Shown here: piece after piece, positions 27,868-36,190 of the stretch | How the letters are laid out: every line of letters starts with the position of its first letter | Numbering within the stretch: position 1 is the first letter of the stretch | IMG/VR virus record: IMGVR_UViG_3300028025_000007 | Coordinates: 1 to 36,190 of that record | Reading direction: 5' to 3' (one strand) | Source of the DNA: a virus | Length of the DNA stretch: 36,190 nucleotides | The notes under the pieces: model-generated | Told to the model about the DNA's origin: nothing | What the model saw: the letters and a program-made list of their open reading frames with translations, nothing else | Databases searched by the model: none | Translations under genes and position numbers: made by a program

Positions 27868-27869
27868 TT

Positions 27870-27892
27870 TAGGGAACATTCGGGGTTATATG
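27870..27892 (+). promoter_or_regulatory. TAGGGAAC-N9-TATATG boundary motif 7
   Basis: TAGGGAAC (27870-27877) 2 nt after the stop codon, then TATATG after 9 nt, whose last three bases are the ATG of the next gene. The next gene lacks a strong ribosome site. Confidence 0.6.
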
Positions 27893-28141
27893 ATGGCTAA
27901 TTCTAGTGTTCCTGCTCACGCCTATTATGGCACTCCTCAGACTGGATACCGCCTAGCGGCTGTATCCGAGTCCCGTATCGCTGCTCCTAGTGGACCTTAT
28001 ATTGGTCGTGGGGATAAGTGTGCTGGAAATGATGATACCTGTGGGGCTAACAAGGTGCGTGGACAGCAGTTCTGTGCAGGGCATTTGAAGCAGGCTAAAG
28101 CGTTGGCTGAGGTTGCAGAGAAGATTGATGAGGGTGCATAA
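27890..28141 (+). CDS. Small zinc-binding protein, 83 aa
   Basis: Contains CAGNDDTCGANKVRGQQFCAGH, a C-x6-C-x10-C-x2-H site. Similar C...C...C..H proteins occur beside head-tail genes of aquatic phages and actinophages, but I know of no function. The start may be the second ATG. The stop overlaps the adaptor gene. Confidence 0.65.
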   Translation: MMANSSVPAHAYYGTPQTGYRLAAVSESRIAAPSGPYIGRGDKCAGNDDTCGANKVRGQQFCAGHLKQAKALAEVAEKIDEGA

Positions 28142-28851
28142 TGGCTTATGTGCAGATGAGTGCCGCAAACTTGCGGAACACAGTTCGTGACATTACTGAC
28201 CTTGATACCGAGGATTTGCCAGATTCGCTGTTAAACCTGTATCTGCGTGACGGGTATTATCGTATTTTGGATTTGGAAAAGCGTTGGACTTTTCTGGAAA
28301 AAACTTTCACTTTTAACACCGTTGCCGAGCAGCGTGAATATCCTATAGCAAACTTTACCGCTGACCCTATTAGTCAGGTTGTGTCTATTGTGGATAACAC
28401 TAATATTGGTTTGCGTTTAGATATGGTCGGTCATGATATGGCTGAGCAAACATATGTTGGTTCGTATGACACTAGTGGTGACCCGCTTTTTTATAGCATT
28501 TGGGAAGGTAAGGTTCATTTGTTTCCTAAGCCTAATAATGTTCGTACTCTGACTGTCCGTGCTTATCGTGAACCTATTGACTGGATTAACGCTGAGGGTA
28601 ATGTGGATGCAAGTGCTAACTTGCATTTTGCTTTAGTGTATTATGCTTGTAGTCGTATATATCAGCGGCTTGAGGATACTTTGATGGCTAATGAGTATAA
28701 GCGTTCTTTTGATGAGGCTGTTACTTTGGCTGCGGCTAATATTAGTAAGCCTGCTAGTCATGCTAATTTGCGTTTGAACGCTGGTCAAACATCTGGTCGT
28801 CCTACCTTTAATGGTTGGATGCAGATGATGGGTAAGAATCTGGGTCAGTAA
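28141..28851 (+). CDS. Head-tail adaptor protein, 236 aa
   Basis: Begins MAYVQMSAANLRNTVRDITD, with LPDSLLNLYLRDGYYRILDL and RWTFLEKTFTF next. This follows the helical head-tail adaptor pattern (SU10/T7 gp11-like). A beta domain is in the middle (HLFPKPNNVRTLTVRAY) and a helical end follows. It would bind beneath the portal and begin the short tail. Translationally coupled to the next gene (TAATG). Confidence 0.75.
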   Translation: MAYVQMSAANLRNTVRDITDLDTEDLPDSLLNLYLRDGYYRILDLEKRWTFLEKTFTFNTVAEQREYPIANFTADPISQVVSIVDNTNIGLRLDMVGHDMAEQTYVGSYDTSGDPLFYSIWEGKVHLFPKPNNVRTLTVRAYREPIDWINAEGNVDASANLHFALVYYACSRIYQRLEDTLMANEYKRSFDEAVTLAAANISKPASHANLRLNAGQTSGRPTFNGWMQMMGKNLGQ

Positions 28852-30461
28852 TGAGCCAGATTCAAATTAGTGAGGTTTCCGATTTTACTGGTGGGTTAAA
28901 CTTCCGTGCTGACCAGTTTCAGTTGGCTAGTTATGAGTCACCTGATATGTTGAATGTTGAAATTGACCCTCGTGGTGGTGTCTTTAGCCGTGGTGGTCAA
29001 CATAGGTTGAACACCACAGCAGTTGCTGGTACTTGGACTCCACACAAATTGTATCCTTTTAGCGGTGACACGCAAACAATTATGTTAACAAATGGAACGA
29101 AAGTGTTTCGTTCTACTGGCGGAAACTTTACTTCTCTTCAGGTTAGTGCTGGTGTTGATTTAACTTCCCCTAGTCCTCATGGTGCTTGCATGGCTCAATG
29201 GGGTAACAGCATGTATATCGCTTGTGGTTCTGCTGGTAATGGTGGTTATGTTTGGAAAACTACTGACACTTACCCGTTTGCGTTGACAGCATCTGGAACT
29301 GCTCCTCATGCTTGGCAAACAACACCAACTAGTGCTGAACGCAAAATGCCAACAGCAGAGCATCTCATTGTCCATGCTAGCAAGATGTGGGCTGCTAACA
29401 CCACCGAGGCTAGCGTTTATTATCCTAACAGGATTCGTTGGTCTTTGGAGAACTCTCCTGAGAACTGGGGTGAAAACGATTATATTGAAATTGCTGCTGG
29501 CGGTAATGGTATTACTGGTATGGCTGTTGTTAACGGTCAGTTGGTTGTTTTCAAACCTAATGCTGTTTACGCTATTTTGGGTTATGATTCATCAACCTTT
29601 CAGGTTGTTGAATTGTCTAACCGTATTGGTTGCCTGAGCCATCATGCTATAGCACAATCAGAGGATGGCGTATATTTCTTTAGCCATAACCAAGGACTGT
29701 TTTACTATAACGGCTCCAGCATCCAAGATATGTTCAGCAACTTGCGTACAGCGATTGACCTGAATTATATTAATCCTGCCGAAAATGAATCCATTAGTGT
29801 GTCTTGGGTTGGTAGGCGTGTTTGGGTTTCAGTGCCATATTCTGTTCAATCAACTGTCGCATATCCTAGTGTGAACTTTGTTTTGGACCCATCTATTCGT
29901 AACGGTGTTTTTACACAGTTTCAAACATCTGATGGTTATGGTTTGATTGCTGGTTGTGACTGGACCGATGGAAACAATTTGGATTATCGTTTGATGATTC
30001 ACCCTACACAACCTTATGTTATGAAGGTTGATTTGTATTCCGAAGAATCAGATGATATTACTGGAACGCTGTCGGCGTTCACATCATATTATAAGACTCG
30101 TTGGTTTGATGGTGGGTCTTATATGCAGAAGAAAATGTTCCGCAGACCAGACTTTGTTGTTAAAGAATCCGATTTGGCTCAAAACATTGGTGTTAAAGTT
30201 TACCATGACTTCACCGAAGGAACTGGTAACGAAAGAAAAACATTCAACATTAGCCAAGCACCACCAACAACATCCCTTTTATGGGGTACAGGCTTGTGGG
30301 GTGAGGACTGGTCAAGTGGTGCTATCAGTTCCAAGTTGGTCACAGGAAGAAACCTTGGTTTGGCTAGGTCAATACAATTAGAGTTCATTGGTCCAGCCAG
30401 CCAAAAATGGGGTGTCAACAGCATCGGATACAAATATAACGCTAGACGGGTTAAGGGCTAA
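28851..30461 (+). CDS. Tail tube/hub (stabilisation) protein, 536 aa
   Basis: The start has SEVSDFTGGLNFRADQFQLA and SPDMLNVEIDPRGGVFSRGG, the standard beginning of podovirus stabilisation or tail-hub beta-propeller proteins. Further repeats with W-x-x-G-N-S-M-Y and SEDGVYFFSHNQGLFYYNG are propeller blades. The C-terminal part (WGTGLWGEDWSSGAISSKLV) is a beta domain. It extends the tail from the adaptor and contacts the fibres. Confidence 0.8.
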   Translation: MSQIQISEVSDFTGGLNFRADQFQLASYESPDMLNVEIDPRGGVFSRGGQHRLNTTAVAGTWTPHKLYPFSGDTQTIMLTNGTKVFRSTGGNFTSLQVSAGVDLTSPSPHGACMAQWGNSMYIACGSAGNGGYVWKTTDTYPFALTASGTAPHAWQTTPTSAERKMPTAEHLIVHASKMWAANTTEASVYYPNRIRWSLENSPENWGENDYIEIAAGGNGITGMAVVNGQLVVFKPNAVYAILGYDSSTFQVVELSNRIGCLSHHAIAQSEDGVYFFSHNQGLFYYNGSSIQDMFSNLRTAIDLNYINPAENESISVSWVGRRVWVSVPYSVQSTVAYPSVNFVLDPSIRNGVFTQFQTSDGYGLIAGCDWTDGNNLDYRLMIHPTQPYVMKVDLYSEESDDITGTLSAFTSYYKTRWFDGGSYMQKKMFRRPDFVVKESDLAQNIGVKVYHDFTEGTGNERKTFNISQAPPTTSLLWGTGLWGEDWSSGAISSKLVTGRNLGLARSIQLEFIGPASQKWGVNSIGYKYNARRVKG

Positions 30462-30463
30462 TT

Positions 30464-30610
30464 ATGTGGCAACCTCCCTTTTTGTCCGTGCTAAACAGTA
30501 GCGACAAGGATGCTTTACAAAGCATCTTCAGGTCATTGCAATCAGAGTTGGCTAAAATGGCTAAGGAAATTGAGGACCTTAAATCTATGGTCAAGGAACG
30601 AAACAGGTAA
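30464..30610 (+). CDS. 48-aa coiled-coil micro-protein
   Basis: Begins MWQPPFLSVLNSSDKDALQS. The C-terminal half is a likely coiled coil (LQSELAKMAKEIEDLKSMVK). It starts 2 nt after the tail gene, whose final codons supply an AAGGG-like site. Possibly a small virion or assembly component. Function unknown. Confidence 0.55.
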   Translation: MWQPPFLSVLNSSDKDALQSIFRSLQSELAKMAKEIEDLKSMVKERNR

Positions 30611-30615
30611 TAGTG

Positions 30616-31053
30616 ATGAGCATGTTAGACGCATATTATGGTGATTATGGTATGTCTGAGGCTACGGCACGCAAAAGGCGTGCCCGTAGTTCCATTGCCA
30701 ATCTTCAGGCTTCCCGTCTAGGTCAGCAGCGTGGACAAAGGTCCCTGTCTAAATTGACTCAACAGTTGACTGAGGGTTTTCAACCTAAGATGGCTGAGTA
30801 TGGTCAGCGTGGTTTGGCTGGTCCTAATGTTAGTTCTGGTATTCAGCGTAAAGGGTTGGAGCGTTATGCTGCGACTATGCAGGAGCAGTTGGGTGATGTT
30901 ACTCAGCAACTTCAGGATGAGGCTAATATGGCTGCTATGCAGGAGGCTAATGCTCAAGCCGATTTGGATGATTACTTGGCACAACTAGAGTTACAGAAGA
31001 AACAGAATGTTATTAATGCGGCTACTGCTTTGAAGCAGTATTCCGCCTACTAG
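30616..31053 (+). CDS. Helical virion-associated protein, 145 aa
   Basis: Starts MSMLDAYYGDYGMSEATARK; a GTG three bases earlier is an alternative start. Glutamine-rich helical repeats (TMQEQLGDVTQQLQDEAN) dominate, and it ends LKQYSAY. Such short Gln/Ala-rich helical proteins precede internal virion proteins in podovirus genomes. It probably belongs to the ejected internal core; inferred from position. Confidence 0.6.
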   Translation: MSMLDAYYGDYGMSEATARKRRARSSIANLQASRLGQQRGQRSLSKLTQQLTEGFQPKMAEYGQRGLAGPNVSSGIQRKGLERYAATMQEQLGDVTQQLQDEANMAAMQEANAQADLDDYLAQLELQKKQNVINAATALKQYSAY

Positions 31054-31061
31054 GAGTTATT

Positions 31062-32387
31062 ATGGCGTTTAGAATGAATCCTGTTACGAACAAGTGGGAA
31101 CAGGTACCTGCTCAGGGTAAGGGTCAACCTAGTCCTGCTACCGCTAAAACTCCTACGGTTAATATTGGTCAGGCTAGGGCAACTACGGCTAATTTGCCTC
31201 AGGCTACACGGGTTGCTGCACAGACACGACCTCAGCGTATTGCGCCTAGTGTGACACCACGACCTACAACTAGCACTACACCTAAACCTCCTGTCAATAC
31301 TAATGTTGGTCCGCAACTAAATGAAACTAATTCTGTTGTTCCACCTGAGATGGATGGTCAGACTGTTATTAATGCTATGTGGCAGGCTTTGTATGATGAG
31401 GCTGATGCTTATAAGGCTGGTAACTTTGGTGAGGACCCTCCTGCTGGTTGGTGGGCTGCACGAAGCGCACCTATTGAGGCAGCACAAAAGCGTCTTGATG
31501 CTAGCATAAAATCTAAGGGTGATGGTGGTGCTTCCGATAGGGCTAAGGCTGCTAAGGAAGAAGCGGAGCGTATCCGTAACATTAAGGGTGGTCGTGAGGG
31601 TGAAGCGTTTTTGCGTGAGCAAGCAGCAACCCGCAAGGAAGAAATGCTTAAAAGGGTTGCGGAGTTGTATGACCCGTTGAAAACTAAGTCTGCTGAGGAT
31701 TTGGAAACTGTTTTGAACTCTGCTTCTGAGGCTTTTGATTTGGCTGAAGAGCAGGTTGCTGGTGCTCAAACAAACTTTGAGCAACAGTTCCGTCCATCTA
31801 CCGCTTATGAAGGTGTTCCTATTAGCACTTTGAATGTTGCAGATAATCCGTTGCTGGCAGCGTTGCAGTCTCAGGGTGCTGGTACTGGTGAGGTTCAGGC
31901 GGCTACAGATTATGCACGCCAAATGGGTCAGTCCACTAGTGATTTAGAGAAGTGGGCTTTAAGTCAGTTGAATGTTGGTCAACAGAATTATGGTTCTGCT
32001 GTGCAGAACGCTGCACAAATGGGCACTATGGCTGCTTTACAGCAGTTGGGAGGTCGCCGTGCTGATGTTAAAACTGGTATTGAACAACAGTTTGCTGATG
32101 CTTTGGCTGAGTTGGGTAAAGCAGAAGTTGGTGCCAAGGGTGGCGTGGACGAAGCGATTGCCGATATCATCACCAAGGCTGATGAGATGCGTGCTAAAAC
32201 TACCGCAGATTATGGTATGCTTCCTAGTGAAGTTAAAAAGCCTGAGGAAAAGAAACCTGCTGCTCCTAAGAAACCTGTAGTACCTAAGGCTGGTGCACCA
32301 GCACCTAAGAAGCCTGTTGTTAATAAAACTCCACAGCAGGTTGAAGCGGAACGCTTGGCTGCAATGGCGAAACAGTATAGGAAATAA
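31062..32387 (+). CDS. Helical internal virion-type protein, 441 aa
   Basis: AGGAG precedes the ATG. Residues about 15-85 are Pro/Thr/Lys-rich and disordered. A long helical part follows (AEDLETVLNSASEAFDLAEE, then DYARQMGQSTSDLEKWALSQ), then a Pro/Ala/Lys-rich tail ending AKQYRK. Helices of this kind fit a second protein of the internal core or a scaffold for the giant protein. Its TAA overlaps the next ATG (TAATG). Confidence 0.65.
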   Translation: MAFRMNPVTNKWEQVPAQGKGQPSPATAKTPTVNIGQARATTANLPQATRVAAQTRPQRIAPSVTPRPTTSTTPKPPVNTNVGPQLNETNSVVPPEMDGQTVINAMWQALYDEADAYKAGNFGEDPPAGWWAARSAPIEAAQKRLDASIKSKGDGGASDRAKAAKEEAERIRNIKGGREGEAFLREQAATRKEEMLKRVAELYDPLKTKSAEDLETVLNSASEAFDLAEEQVAGAQTNFEQQFRPSTAYEGVPISTLNVADNPLLAALQSQGAGTGEVQAATDYARQMGQSTSDLEKWALSQLNVGQQNYGSAVQNAAQMGTMAALQQLGGRRADVKTGIEQQFADALAELGKAEVGAKGGVDEAIADIITKADEMRAKTTADYGMLPSEVKKPEEKKPAAPKKPVVPKAGAPAPKKPVVNKTPQQVEAERLAAMAKQYRK

Positions 32388-35300
32388 TGAGCGTTAATCG
32401 TTCCCCGTTATCTAAGTCACCTACACTCAAAGCCCAAGGATATGGCTTTGATGCTGATGGCAACCCTGTTTATGTCAGGTCTGATGGTACAGTTAGACAA
32501 CTGTCCGCTAGTGGTAAGAAGGGTGAGAAGCCTAAGAGTAGTTTTTCTGAAGAGAAAAATGCTTTGGATTTGCAAACTAGGAAACTGGTTGGAACTGTTG
32601 TTAATGACCCTAATCTTAGTTTTGTTCAGTCTGCCCAAGCACGCACAGCGGCTTTGGCGTTAGCGGCAGGGCAACGAGGTTCTGTAAACACTAAGGGTCC
32701 TTTGGGTGAACTGTGGCGTGGTATTACTGCTGTGCCTGCTGCTCTTGGTAAGGGTGCCCTTAAGGCTTATGATACTGTTGTTTCTCCTATTCAGTCAACT
32801 GGTCAAAGTCTTGTTAAAGAACTTGTTGATATTATTGAAGGCAGGGGTGCTAACCTTGATGACTTCATAAAGCAAGCAAAGACAAAAGATTTCAGTGCAG
32901 CCGAGGCTGCTGGTGTTCAGAACAAATGGGTTAAAGGTTTTGCTAACTTTGCGTTGGATACACTTTTTGACCCAACAACATATTTGACATTGGGTGCTGG
33001 TGCCGCCTCTAAGGCGACACGCTTTGCATTGGCAAACAAGGTTGCATTGGAGTTGGTGCCTAAGTATCCTGAGTTGAAACCTATTTTGTCCAACATTGCT
33101 CGTTATGGTGCAATGGAGATTCCTAAAGAGATTCGTGTAGCAGAAGGCATTGCTTCTGGTGTTAAGTATATGGGCAAGGAAGTGCCTTATACTAGTGGTT
33201 TGGCTAAAGCGTGGCGACATACTGTTTCTCCTGTCCGTGCTACTATTGGTGATGTTGTTGCATCTACTCCTACTGGTAGGTTGTTGTTGCAGAAAACTAC
33301 AGCGGAGTCAATGAAGGATTTGACCTTGGCAGGTTTTGGTCGCAAGGCGACACAAAACATGTATAAGCCAGAGTTCCAACAGGGTTTGATGGAAATGAGT
33401 GCTAGTGCTGTGGCAAAGGGCATTGAGACAACTGTTCTTCGTAAGGCTCAAGGTGAAATCTCCGAGGTTATGGAGAAGGCTAAACTTGTTGCACCTGAAG
33501 ACCCAACTATCAACAATGTTTACAGGGCTATAGAAGCAGGCTCGGACGATGGGCTTAGCGATGTTGCTAAAGAAGTTTATGTTACGGTAAAAGAATGGCG
33601 TGACAAGTTGCGCAATGAAGTGATTGAAGCGCAATATAAACTTGGTGACGCTTACGGTTTAGAAGTATCTAAGATGGGTTATTTGGAGAATCACCTGTAT
33701 CACAAGATTACTCCTGAGGCTAAGGCTTGGACTCTTGGTAGAACGAATGTTAGCACTAGTGGTTATCGTTCAACAGATTTGACCGCTAAGGATTTGTTGG
33801 AAACTAACGGAACTATGTTGTTCCGTAAGTTGCGTCCACCTGTTTTGGATGAAACGGGTAAGGTTGTTAGGCAGTCAGAGTTTTTGGGTGTGCCTTTGAC
33901 CACACCAGAAATGGCAACCATTGATGGTCTAAACAAGATTTCAATGGATGAACTTGGTTTCAAATGGTTCTCTGATGATTTGGGTGACATCCTACAGGGC
34001 TACGCTGAAAGCGTTGCCAAAACTCGTAGCCGTATTGCTTATGTTAACCGTGCTATGGGTTATGGTGCTGATGCCATTAAGCCTATGGTCATTAAGGAAA
34101 TTGTTCCTGATGAAGAGTTAGTTGCCGATTTGGTTCGTATTAGCAAGATTCTTGCAAAAGAGCAGAAGAGATTACGAACTAAGGTTCGTAATGCGCCTAA
34201 GTTAGCGGGGACAAGAGAGGGTGTTGCTAGAGCCGCTGATGATTTTGGTAAGGTTTTGCAAGATGTTCTTGATGGTCGTTATATGGAACGGTCTTTGGTT
34301 GATTCCGAAATTGATGAAATCCGTGAGGGATTGAATGAGGTTTGGGAAGTTATTGATAGGGCAAGGACGAGAAGTTTGTCTCTTAGCGAGGATGCTAAGG
34401 GCGAGTTTGAGGACTTGTGGGGTGGCTATTTGCGTCAGGCTGAGGAGTTGCGTGACGCTATTAGCAATAATACTTATGAGCGTTATGCTTTGAGTTTTGA
34501 TTTGCGTAACGAGTATGCTAGATTAACTGGTATGGATGCTGGTGCTGAGGCACTTGAGGATAAGCCTATTGAGTGGTTTGCTGAACGCATTAGCCGTATC
34601 CGTAATGGTGGTAAGTCTGCACCTAGGGAGCAGGCTGCTTTGTTGAAACGGCGTGACAAGTTGCGTGAGCATTTGGATTCGTTGGATGGTGACGAGGTTA
34701 ACGATGCTACTCGTAATCGTTTGCTGGATGAACTTGAAGCAGTTGATGTTGAACTTGAGGGTGTTCGGGTTCTGAGTGATGTCCGTGCTAATGCCAGTTA
34801 TGCTAATGATGGTGTTATTTGGGGTTCTGTTCCTGATGCCACAGATGTTGAGGCACCGTTCCAAGTGTGGACTACCAAACCCGTTGATGACGAGTTTGGT
34901 ACTTTTGGTCGTATGGAAGATAGTTTGATGGGTCATGCTATTCCTGAAGAGGATTTGGTTGACTTCCGTAACCCTATGATGATGCAACAGGTTATTAGTC
35001 CTGAAACTGTTTCTGATACCATTGGTCGTGTGTGGCGTGAAGCAGGCATTGAAGACCCAACTTGGACTAGCGTAGTTGATGAGGCTTTTGCTACGGGTCA
35101 AGTTGATGAAACTTTGCGTATCGTTAGCCCTGCTAAAGCAGAAATGTTAGAAGAAATAATCAACTTTAGCCGTATGGTTGATGATGCTGTTGATAACGGT
35201 GTTGATTTAACAGAGTTTGAAATTGAAAGTTTCTTTGGCTTTATGCGCCAAAACTTTCAGGCTGTTGCACGAGAGTTTTCCGTTGACAACAGCGATGCTG

Positions 35301-36190
35301 TTGCTAACGGAATGTTAAACGACTTTATTCGTGGATTAACAGATGACGCTGTTGATAGTGGATTCCGAGGAACTTTGGTTCCGATGCGAACAATCTTTAA
35401 CGATGTTGATGACATCGCTAGTGAATGGGCTGTTATTCTGCCCAGTGACACGCCTACACCTGTTGTTGGTGATAGTGTGACCGATGAATGGCAGACTGTC
35501 GTAAATAATCCTTTGGCGGAAAGTTTGTTGCGTGGCTCTAAGGAGTCATATGAACTTGACCTTATGAGCAAGGGTGACAAGTTACGCACAGAAGGTTTGG
35601 ACCTTCAGGCGTTGCGTGAAGCGAGAGAAGCATTGGCTAAGGAACTGGATGATGTTTCCAACCCTGATGTTCTTATGGCTGAGCGTATGCGTGCCAATGA
35701 AACTGTTCGTTTTAATGGCAAGGACATGCCAGCGAAGCAGGCTAAAAAGATGCTTGCCGACATGGATGAGGCTCTTGCTAGGGAGTCAAGGAATGTTGAC
35801 CGTCAAGTTGACAATCTTATGTCCGAAAGTCGTGTCATTGAGGAAGGTGCCGATAGGATTCGTTTGGAACTTGAGGACCGTTTACCTATTTTGTTTAACA
35901 ATGCTCGTGCTATAGCAACTTGGGATGCGACTATGGGCAATGCCCTTAGGTCGCATGTTGATGGCATTATTACTTTGTTGACTAGAAAGCCTGCTAAGGG
36001 TTCTACTGGTGCTTCTAATGCGGCTTGGGTTCGTGATGTTCAACGACATATGGCTGATAGTGCGTTGCTTGATTTTGACCCTGCGCTTAAGGATGCTTAT
36101 GACCGTGTTATAACATTGGTTCATGCTGGTGAAGCGGAACTTGGTAAGATTGATGGTGAGATTGCTGTTAATGCTTGGAATCTGTCCAAG
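32387..36190 (+). CDS. Giant internal virion-type protein, N-terminal part
   Basis: Starts with ATG overlapping the previous TAA and stays open to the window end; the frame continues at 2-1525 to give 1,733 aa in the circle. The N-terminal 70 residues are disordered. They are followed by hydrophobic helical stretches (LGELWRGITAVPAALGKG, FALDTLFDPTTYLTLGAGAA), which may help membrane insertion. A long acidic/helical central part follows, with no enzyme motif I can see. The total length and last place in the tail operon fit a DNA-ejection core protein. It occupies about one seventh of the genome. Confidence 0.7.
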   Translation, partial: MSVNRSPLSKSPTLKAQGYGFDADGNPVYVRSDGTVRQLSASGKKGEKPKSSFSEEKNALDLQTRKLVGTVVNDPNLSFVQSAQARTAALALAAGQRGSVNTKGPLGELWRGITAVPAALGKGALKAYDTVVSPIQSTGQSLVKELVDIIEGRGANLDDFIKQAKTKDFSAAEAAGVQNKWVKGFANFALDTLFDPTTYLTLGAGAASKATRFALANKVALELVPKYPELKPILSNIARYGAMEIPKEIRVAEGIASGVKYMGKEVPYTSGLAKAWRHTVSPVRATIGDVVASTPTGRLLLQKTTAESMKDLTLAGFGRKATQNMYKPEFQQGLMEMSASAVAKGIETTVLRKAQGEISEVMEKAKLVAPEDPTINNVYRAIEAGSDDGLSDVAKEVYVTVKEWRDKLRNEVIEAQYKLGDAYGLEVSKMGYLENHLYHKITPEAKAWTLGRTNVSTSGYRSTDLTAKDLLETNGTMLFRKLRPPVLDETGKVVRQSEFLGVPLTTPEMATIDGLNKISMDELGFKWFSDDLGDILQGYAESVAKTRSRIAYVNRAMGYGADAIKPMVIKEIVPDEELVADLVRISKILAKEQKRLRTKVRNAPKLAGTREGVARAADDFGKVLQDVLDGRYMERSLVDSEIDEIREGLNEVWEVIDRARTRSLSLSEDAKGEFEDLWGGYLRQAEELRDAISNNTYERYALSFDLRNEYARLTGMDAGAEALEDKPIEWFAERISRIRNGGKSAPREQAALLKRRDKLREHLDSLDGDEVNDATRNRLLDELEAVDVELEGVRVLSDVRANASYANDGVIWGSVPDATDVEAPFQVWTTKPVDDEFGTFGRMEDSLMGHAIPEEDLVDFRNPMMMQQVISPETVSDTIGRVWREAGIEDPTWTSVVDEAFATGQVDETLRIVSPAKAEMLEEIINFSRMVDDAVDNGVDLTEFEIESFFGFMRQNFQAVAREFSVDNSDAVANGMLNDFIRGLTDDAVDSGFRGTLVPMRTIFNDVDDIASEWAVILPSDTPTPVVGDSVTDEWQTVVNNPLAESLLRGSKESYELDLMSKGDKLRTEGLDLQALREAREALAKELDDVSNPDVLMAERMRANETVRFNGKDMPAKQAKKMLADMDEALARESRNVDRQVDNLMSESRVIEEGADRIRLELEDRLPILFNNARAIATWDATMGNALRSHVDGIITLLTRKPAKGSTGASNAAWVRDVQRHMADSALLDFDPALKDAYDRVITLVHAGEAELGKIDGEIAVNAWNLSK
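36064..36190. repeat. Terminal direct repeat, copy 2 (circular overlap)
   Basis: Identical to positions 1-127. It shows that the two ends of this sequence overlap, so the unique length is 36,063 bp. No boundary signal such as a nick site or cohesive end is seen around it. Confidence 0.95.

Noticed and set aside
15138-27892. TAGGGAAC as a Shine-Dalgarno sequence
   Set aside because: It is 12 nt or more from the start codons and does not match the usual anti-Shine-Dalgarno sequence of 16S rRNA.
1-36190. tRNA genes, integrase or lysogeny module
   Set aside because: I saw no cloverleaf with a T-loop, no tyrosine or serine recombinase motifs and no attachment-like repeats outside the terminal overlap.

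Overview
The window is a complete or nearly complete genome of a small lytic, podovirus-like tailed phage. The first 127 bases are repeated exactly at the end (36064-36190), so the sequence closes into a circle of 36,063 bp. One 1,733-residue reading frame runs through the junction without a break. A virulent phage of an actinobacterium is the best guess. Supporting signs are a short alanine/valine-rich holin, a lysozyme-like protein with the MWRESRC...GSIGLFQIN signature, several tiny zinc-binding proteins of actinophage type, and an HslV/proteasome-like hydrolase. The AT-leaning composition would fit freshwater or marine planktonic Actinobacteria, but the host is inferred. No integrase, excisionase or recognisable repressor is seen.

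The genome has two divergent arms. The left arm (1522 to 14881) is entirely on the minus strand and carries DNA metabolism and small early-type genes. The right arm (15163 through the junction to 1525) is entirely on the plus strand and carries packaging, host recognition, lysis, head and tail genes. The arms diverge from a 281-bp control region (14882-15162) rich in repeats and dyads. They converge at 1522-1525, where the two stop codons overlap.

Read in its own direction from 14881, the left arm begins with two micro-genes, a DUF5872-like basic protein and another basic protein, and then a terminator. A 633-bp gene-free region follows, with degenerate 74-bp tandem repeats. Next come one small gene and a chain of seven tiny overlapping genes, then a MoxR/CobS-like AAA ATPase with a possible VWA-like partner and several unknown genes. 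The arm ends with a Cas4/RecB-like nuclease, a DnaB/RecA-type helicase, an archaeo-eukaryotic-type primase, an HslV-like Ntn hydrolase, RusA, a possible second nuclease, a sigma-region-4-like protein and an Nmad1-like protein. No DNA polymerase is seen, so the host polymerase is probably used.

The right arm runs small terminase, tail-fibre-like pieces, an FN3 plus glycine-rich adhesin, holin, M15 peptidase, SLT lysozyme, large terminase, portal, scaffold and major capsid protein. A cassette of six lysine-rich proteins follows, then head-tail adaptor, tail-tube or hub protein, helical virion proteins and the giant 1,733-residue internal virion-type protein.

The most striking unexplained signal is an asymmetric motif, TAGGGAAC, usually followed about 8 nt later by a TATA-like hexamer. 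It occurs at seven right-arm gene boundaries in the direction of transcription, and once inverted in the control region. The control region also holds 11-nt-phased direct repeats and five ATTCTA/TAGAAT half-sites. Together these look like an undescribed phage regulatory circuit, similar in style to mycobacteriophage stoperators or start-associated sequences.
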